From: SG8-30 sp964406445
GTDB lineage: Bacteria; Pseudomonadota; Gammaproteobacteria; Steroidobacterales; Steroidobacteraceae
DNA length: 64,000 bases
Direction: 5' to 3'
Assembly (NCBI GenBank): GCA_964406445.1
Contig: CAYORU010000008.1
Span: forward strand, 1-64,000
In this document: one piece after another, positions 50,386 to 64,000 of the stretch
Numbering within the stretch: position 1 is the first letter of the stretch
Layout: every line of letters begins with the position of its first letter
Made by a program: the position numbers and the translations under genes
The notes under the pieces: generated by a model
Told to the model about the DNA's origin: nothing
What the model saw: the letters and a program-made list of their open reading frames with translations, nothing else
Databases searched by the model: none

Positions 50386-52210
50386 GGCCGGCCCGCCGCG
50401 CGCCCCTCCAGCGCGACGACGACCTGCCAGGGCCCGAGCGCCGCCGCTTCCCGCTCGGGATGCGAGTCGTAGAGGATCTCCCCGGAAGCGTCGGTGGCCA
50501 GCTCCCCGCGCTGCGCGTCCAGCTGCGCGGCAAGCGTCAGCGCGCGGCCGTCGTCGAGCGGCCAGCGCACCCGCAGGCCACGCCCGCGCGTCTCCCGCGA
50601 CGACCCCCCGGCCAGGATGCGGGGGATCAGCGGCACGATACGCTCGTGCCGAAGCGCGAGCAGCTCGCGGTGCAGCCGCGAGGCGCGGCGGTGCGCGCCT
50701 CTTCGCCCCTCGGAGTGGCGCAGCCGGCTCGCCGCGAAGGTGGCCGCCGCGTTCGGGTCGGGAATCGCCTCGCGGCTGGCCGGATCGGCGAAGCGCGCGA
50801 AGCGGCCGAACTCGCGGCGCCGGCCGTCGCGCACGGCAGCAGCGAGCCCCTCGCCGAAGTCGCAGAAGTACAGGAACGGCGTGCCCGCCGCGAACTCCTC
50901 GCCCATGAACAGCATCGGCACCTGCGGCGAGAGCAGGAGGATCGCGGCGGCCGCCCGCAGCGCAGGCTCGGGGGCGAGCGCGACGAGGCGCTCGCCGAAG
51001 GCCCGGTTGCCCACCTGGTCGTGGTTCTGCAGGAACGACACGAAGGCGGTCGGCGGCAGCCCGGTGCTCGGCTCGCCGCGCGGCTGCCCGCCCCCGAACG
51101 GCGAAGCCTCGCCCTGGAAGGCGAATCCCTCGGCGAGGCAGCGCCCGAGCCGGCCGACCGGGTCGTCGGCGAAATCGGCGTAGTAGCCGTCGGTCTCGCC
51201 CGTCACGATGACGTGCAGGGCGTGGTGGAAGTCGTCGTTCCACTGCGCCGAGGCCTGCGCGCCGCGCACTGACGCACCCGACAGGTAGCGGCTCTCGTTG
51301 TCGTGGTTCTCGAGCACCAGGTGCACCTCGCGCCCGCGGCCCGGTCCGGCCGCGATCCGCGCCGCGAGTTCCTCGACGAAGTCCGGGCGCGAGTCGTCGT
51401 GCAGCGCGTGCACGGCGTCGACCCGCAGCCCGTCCAGGTGGAACTCCTCGAGCCAGTACAGCGCGTTGTGGATGAAGAACTCGCGCACCGCGGCGCTCTG
51501 CGGGCCGTCCAGGTTGATCGCCTCGCCCCAAGGCGTGCGGTGGCGGTCCGTGAAGAACTCGCGGGCATAGGCGTGCAGGTAGTTGCCGTCGGGACCGAAG
51601 TGGTTGTAGACCACGTCGAGCAGCACCATCAGGCCGCGCGCGTGGGCGGCGTCCACCAGCCGCTTGAGGTCCCCGGGCCTGCCGTAGCGCGCCTTCGGCG
51701 CGAAGGGCAGCACGCCGTCGTAGCCCCAGCCGCGGCGCCCGGGAAAGTCGTTCACGGGCATCAGCTCGAGCGCGGTGACGCCGAGCCCGGCGAGCGCATC
51801 GAGCCGGGCCTCGACCGCGGCGAAGGTGCCCGGGCGGCTGAATGCCCCGACGTGCAGCTCGTAGACCACCGCCTCGTGCCAAGGCCGCCCTTTCCAGCCG
51901 CGGTCGCGCCACTCGTAGGCGCGCGGATCGACGACCTCGCTCGCGCCGTGGACGCCCTTGGGCTGTCGGCGCGAGGCAGGGTCCGGGACGGTGAGCGAGC
52001 CGTCGATTCGGAAGCGGTAACGGGTGCCTGCCAGTGCCGGCGCCTCGAGCACCCAGCGCCCGTCGTCGTCGCGCCGCATCGGCCGCGTCCCGGCGCCGGC
52101 ACCCTCCTCCAGCAGCAGGTCGACCCGCACCGCCGAAGGCGCCCAGAGCGCGAAGCGGCAGCGCCCGTCCTCGAGCAGGCTCGCGCCGAAGGGCATGTCG
52201 TGGGCGGATC

Positions 52211-52214
<4 letters not shown>
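50382..52214 (-). CDS. treZ: Malto-oligosyltrehalose trehalohydrolase
   Basis: Releases trehalose from the maltooligosyl-trehalose made by TreY. The 610-residue GH13 protein has a CBM48-like N-terminus (FGASLLEDGRCRFALWAP), LLDVVYNHFGPDG, GLRVDAVHALHDDS (nucleophile Asp), HLVLENHDNESR (acid Glu) and FLQNHDQVGNR. The GTG at 52214 overlaps the glgX stop (GTGA); an ATG at 52196 is a possible internal start. It overlaps treY by 4 nt, and the TreY-TreZ pair is standard. Confidence 0.95.
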
Positions 52215-57648
<5,434 letters not shown>

Positions 57649-57658
57649 TAGCCTCAGC

Positions 57659-61623
<3,965 letters not shown>

Positions 61624-61724
61624 GGCGGCCTCCGTCGCCGGCCGGCGTCCCGACGCCCGCCCCCAAGCGATCCGTTGCCGCCTCTCGAGCTCCCGGACGC
61701 CCCGGCGTTGTTGCTCTGGGGACC

Positions 61725-61754
61725 AGCATACTTGCTGCGGGCGCGTATGGCCAA
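61725..61754 (-). promoter_or_regulatory. Candidate promoter of the glgB-treY operon
   Basis: On the minus strand, TTGGCC (61754-61749), 18-bp spacer, TATGCT (61730-61725), in the 247-bp gap between glgB and the tRNA gene. Transcription would start near 61717, leaving a leader of about 95 nt. No terminator or operator in the leader was recognised. Confidence 0.45.
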
Positions 61755-61870
61755 CCGCAGCTGCCGGTCGCGCGCGGCCGCGAGTCCGGAGCGCGGACGC
61801 TCAGGCTCTGGATTTCACGGCACTTCTGCGGGGCGCTGGCCGGTTTTTCGCCGCCCAACAGCGGGTCGAT

Positions 61871-61946
61871 TGGTGCCGGTGGAGGGACTTGAACCCCCGA
61901 CCTCTCGCTTACGAAGCGACTGCTCTACCAACTGAGCTACACCGGC
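61871..61946 (-). tRNA. tRNA-Thr (anticodon CGT)
   Basis: A 76-nt tRNA on the minus strand, CCA encoded. Acceptor arm GCCGGTG/CACCGGC pairs fully, the D-arm reads GCTC-AGTTGGTA-GAGC, the anticodon loop is TTCGTAA with anticodon CGT, and the T-arm has GGTTCAAGTCC. The sequence closely follows E. coli tRNA-Thr(CGT), which decodes ACG. It has its own promoter just upstream (61959-61987). Confidence 0.97.
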
Positions 61947-61958
61947 ACGGGGGCGCGA

Positions 61959-61987
61959 AGTATAGGCAAGCCGCCGTTCGCGGGCAA
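61959..61987 (-). promoter_or_regulatory. Promoter of tRNA-Thr
   Basis: On the minus strand, TTGCCC (61987-61982), exactly 17 bp, TATACT (61964-61959), ending 12 bp before the mature tRNA 5' end. The spacing and position suit a strong sigma-70 stable-RNA promoter. A GC-rich discriminator (CGCGCCC) follows, as expected of stringent control. Confidence 0.75.
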
Positions 61988-62127
61988 CGGCGCGCGCCAT
62001 GCCGGCCGGCCCGCCCTCGCGGCCTCGTCCCGCGATGCGACAAATGCCGCAAACGCGCGCGTTAACCGGCGACCGGCGCCCGCCGCGGCGTGTCAGTCTG
62101 GCCCCGGGGTCAAGGAGGACCCGTCGA

Positions 62128-62655
62128 ATGCGCCGGTCGCGCGGACTCACCCTCGTCGAGCTGATGGTCGTGGTCGCGCTGCTGGCGATCCTCGCCACGC
62201 TCGCCACGCCCTCCTTCGGCGAGATGCTGCGCGACCTGCGCCGGGCCGCGACGCTCGCCACGCTGTACCACGCGCTGCAGCATGCGCGCGGCGCGGCCGC
62301 CGCGAGCGGCCGCAGCGTCCGCCTCTGCCCGACCCGCGACGGCCGGTCCTGTTCCGCAGCGACGCAGTGGGGCCCCGAGCTGCTGCAGCGGTCCGCCGGC
62401 GCCGACGACGAGGCCTTGCGACGCGTGGTCGCCCTGCCGGGCGGCGGTGGCCGGCAATCGGTCCGCGCCAACCGCGGCTTCGTCGAGTTCGCCCCGCTCT
62501 CGCCCGCCGCCAGCACCGCCACCCTCACCGTCTGCGACGATCGCGGCGCGCGCGCGGCGCGCGCCCTCATCGTCAGCCGAACCGGCCGCGTGCGGCTCAG
62601 CGACCAAGGCGCCGCCGGCGAGCCTCTCGACTGCCGCGGAGGTGGCGGCACGTGA
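62128..62655 (+). CDS. fimT: Type IV minor pseudopilin, GspH/FimT family
   Basis: A 175-residue minor pilin. The type III prepilin signal RRSRGLTLVELMVVVALLAIL (Gly-Leu cleavage then Glu5 and hydrophobic helix) is at about 2-22. The rest has the GspH/FimT pattern with LCPTRDGRSC (about 72-81) and CDDRGA near the C-terminus. The ATG at 62128 follows AAGGAGG. It overlaps pilV (GTGA) and heads a minor-pilin operon that primes pilus assembly. Confidence 0.9.
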   Translation: MRRSRGLTLVELMVVVALLAILATLATPSFGEMLRDLRRAATLATLYHALQHARGAAAASGRSVRLCPTRDGRSCSAATQWGPELLQRSAGADDEALRRVVALPGGGGRQSVRANRGFVEFAPLSPAASTATLTVCDDRGARAARALIVSRTGRVRLSDQGAAGEPLDCRGGGGT

Positions 62656-63098
62656 GGCGGGGGCGAGGCTACACGCTGGCGGAGTCGCTGGTCGCGATGG
62701 TGCTGCTGGCGGTCGGGCTGCTCGGCGCCGCCTCCGCGGTGCTGCAGGCGCTTCGCCACGAGCGCGTGGCCGCCGACCGGGCGGCGGCGGTTCGCACGGC
62801 CGAGTCGCTGGCCGAGGAGCTGCGGCTGGCCGCGCGGCCCGACGGCCGCGCGCTGCTGTCGGTCACCGGCGTGACGCCCGCGGTGGCCTGCGCGGACCAC
62901 GCGCCGAGCTGCGCCGCCGAGACGTCGGCTGCGGCCGCGCTCGCGGATGCCGAGGCCGTGATCCGGCGCGCGCTGCCCTCGCCGGCGCGCCTGCAGGTAC
63001 GGGTGCCGGCCGCGGAACATCCCTCGTACCGGATCGAGATCCGCTGGCCGGACGGTGGCCTCGAGCCGGCGCGAATCGTCCTGGCGGCGGGCCCATGA
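62652..63098 (+). CDS. pilV: Type IV pilus modification/minor pilin PilV
   Basis: A 148-residue minor pilin with prepilin signal RRGRGYTLAESLVAMVLLAVG (Gly-Tyr cleavage, Glu5) at about 2-22. The PilV-like body has the paired cysteines ACADHAPSCAAE, and the end is short and Ala/Pro-rich. GTG start overlapping fimT and ATGA overlap with pilW. The gene order fimT-pilV-pilW is the usual gammaproteobacterial one. Confidence 0.87.
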   Translation: MRRGRGYTLAESLVAMVLLAVGLLGAASAVLQALRHERVAADRAAAVRTAESLAEELRLAARPDGRALLSVTGVTPAVACADHAPSCAAETSAAAALADAEAVIRRALPSPARLQVRVPAAEHPSYRIEIRWPDGGLEPARIVLAAGP

Positions 63099-64000
63099 AG
63101 CAGGCCCGCGGCATCTCGATGATCGAGCTGATGGTGGCGGCCGCGCTCATGCTGATCGCCTTCGCCGGCGCGCTGTCGCTGCTCGCGGCGACACGGGCCG
63201 CATGGACGACGGCCGAGGTGCAGGCAGAGCTGCAGGACAACGCCCGCGCGGCGCTCGCGATCCTCGCCGCAGACCTGCGACTCGCCGGACACCTCGGCCT
63301 CGCGCCGCCCGGCACGCCGGTGGAGGGCGCACAGCCGCTCGGCACGCCGGAGCCCGCCGCGCTGGCCGTCGCCGGCCGCTGCGGCGCTGCGCTCGCCCTC
63401 GACCTCGCGCATCCGCTGGCGGCGGCGGACGGGCGCTACGCCGCGGCGCCAGGCGTCGCCCTCGGCTGCCCGCCGGGCCCGGGCGGCCGGACCGCGGCCG
63501 GCGCGGACACCCTGGTCGTTCGCCACGCCGGCGGCGACGCGCTCGCCCCCGCCGGCGGCCGGCTGCTGCTCGAATCCACGCGTCGCGCGGCCCGGCTGGT
63601 CGCGGACGGCAGCCGCCAGCTCGGGGCCTCGAGCCGGATGAGCGCGGTCCAGGCGAGCGTCTACTACGTCGGCGCCGACTCGAGCGGCCGCGCCGGCCTG
63701 CCCTCGCTGCGGCGCAAGCGCCTGGTCGGCGGGACGCGGCCGGCGTTCGAGGACGAGGAACTGCTGCCCGGCGTGGCGGACCTGCAGGTGGAGTACGGCC
63801 TCGCCGCGTCGAGCGCGGGCGGCACGCGCTTCGTCGACCCCTCGGCCCTGCCCGCGGGCGCCGCCGTGAGCGCCGTCCGTCTCTGGCTGCTCATGCGCAG
63901 CGACCGGCCGGAGCCGCGCGAGCTCCTGCAACCGGCCCTCGCCTACGCGAACCGCAGCTGGCCCGTCGAGCGCTCGCGGCTGCGGCGGCTCGTCGTGACG
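63095..64000 (+). CDS. pilW: Type IV pilus assembly protein PilW (truncated by window end)
   Basis: The first 302 residues; the frame is open to the last base. The prepilin signal reads MKQARGISMIELMVAAALMLI (Gly-Ile cleavage, Glu5), followed by the PilW-type AGHLG region (LAADLRLAGHLGLA, about 62-75). Cysteines lie in RCGAAL and LGCPP. The segment AVSAVRLWLLMRSDRPEP matches the conserved C-terminal part of PilW, so most of the gene is inside the window. pilX and pilY1 would be expected next. Confidence 0.88.
   Translation, partial: MKQARGISMIELMVAAALMLIAFAGALSLLAATRAAWTTAEVQAELQDNARAALAILAADLRLAGHLGLAPPGTPVEGAQPLGTPEPAALAVAGRCGAALALDLAHPLAAADGRYAAAPGVALGCPPGPGGRTAAGADTLVVRHAGGDALAPAGGRLLLESTRRAARLVADGSRQLGASSRMSAVQASVYYVGADSSGRAGLPSLRRKRLVGGTRPAFEDEELLPGVADLQVEYGLAASSAGGTRFVDPSALPAGAAVSAVRLWLLMRSDRPEPRELLQPALAYANRSWPVERSRLRRLVVT

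Noticed and set aside
45874..50472. Very long plus-strand open frame antisense to bchE and treY
   Set aside because: It lies opposite well-conserved enzymes and its translation is low-complexity Arg/Ala/Glu-rich, as expected of the shadow frame in 70% GC DNA.

Overview
The window is a very GC-rich (roughly 70%) stretch of bacterial chromosome. The gene complement points to a non-enteric gammaproteobacterium: RNase T next to the E. coli-type dihydroorotase PyrC, monothiol Grx4 and DUF1289, the metG-rsxB-nth-DUF1841 run, homodimeric PDH E1, a DUF692/DUF2063 pair, and FimT/PilV/PilW minor pilins. A BchE-type cyclase raises the possibility of a phototroph or a relative of one, but no other photosynthesis gene lies here. 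No transposase, integrase, phage gene or CRISPR array was seen. Genes are packed tightly, and at least 15 neighbouring pairs share a 4-nt NTGA stop/start overlap.

Layout. 1-378: noncoding, with two related long hairpins in opposite orientation. 0.4-2.0 kb (-): mrp-dcd. 2.3-6.9 kb (+): a HEAT-repeat/Ser-Thr kinase fusion followed by two PilT-family ATPases. 7.0-10.7 kb (+): metG, rsxB-like ferredoxin, nth, DUF1841. 10.8-12.4 kb (+): a bufB/bufC-like (MNIO) maturation pair with no visible precursor peptide. 12.4-18.3 kb (-): pyruvate dehydrogenase operon aceE-aceF-lpdA, both aceF and lpdA carrying a lipoyl domain. 18.4-21.7 kb (+): M17 aminopeptidase, pyrC, rnt. 21.7-22.2 kb (-): grxD and DUF1289, sharing a face-to-face promoter with a urate-oxidase-N-like membrane protein and nadC (+). 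23.8-24.4 kb: a complex repeat island. 24.4-27.1 kb (-): GAF-PAS-PAS-GGDEF-EAL protein.

27.2-35.5 kb is an envelope-lipid region: ArnT/GT83-like transferase, LABN protein, GT2 glycosyltransferase, DUF374 acyltransferase and Sfp-type PPTase (-), a fatty acyl-AMP ligase-ACP didomain (+) starting at the same CATG as the PPTase, then CPBP protease and LpxL-like acyltransferase (-). 35.6-40.3 kb: Hsp20 with a clear terminator, DCC-family protein, tandem UspA and a P2-type cation ATPase. 40.4-45.2 kb (+): flavin monooxygenase, acyl-CoA dehydrogenase, acyl-CoA ligase and a small secreted protein, probably a catabolic unit. 45.2-47.5 kb (-): bchE with a CpeT-like lipoprotein/lyase-family gene.

47.6-61.6 kb (-) is one six-gene alpha-glucan/trehalose operon in transcription order glgB-glgE-treS/mak-glgX-treZ-treY. 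Together these enzymes can turn trehalose into branched glucan (TreS, maltokinase, GlgE, GlgB) and glucan back into trehalose (GlgX, TreY, TreZ) with no glgC or glgA here. A tRNA-Thr(CGT) (-) with its own promoter follows. The window ends inside a type IV pilus minor-pilin operon, fimT-pilV-pilW (+, pilW cut by the window edge), which fits with the two PilT ATPases at the other end.
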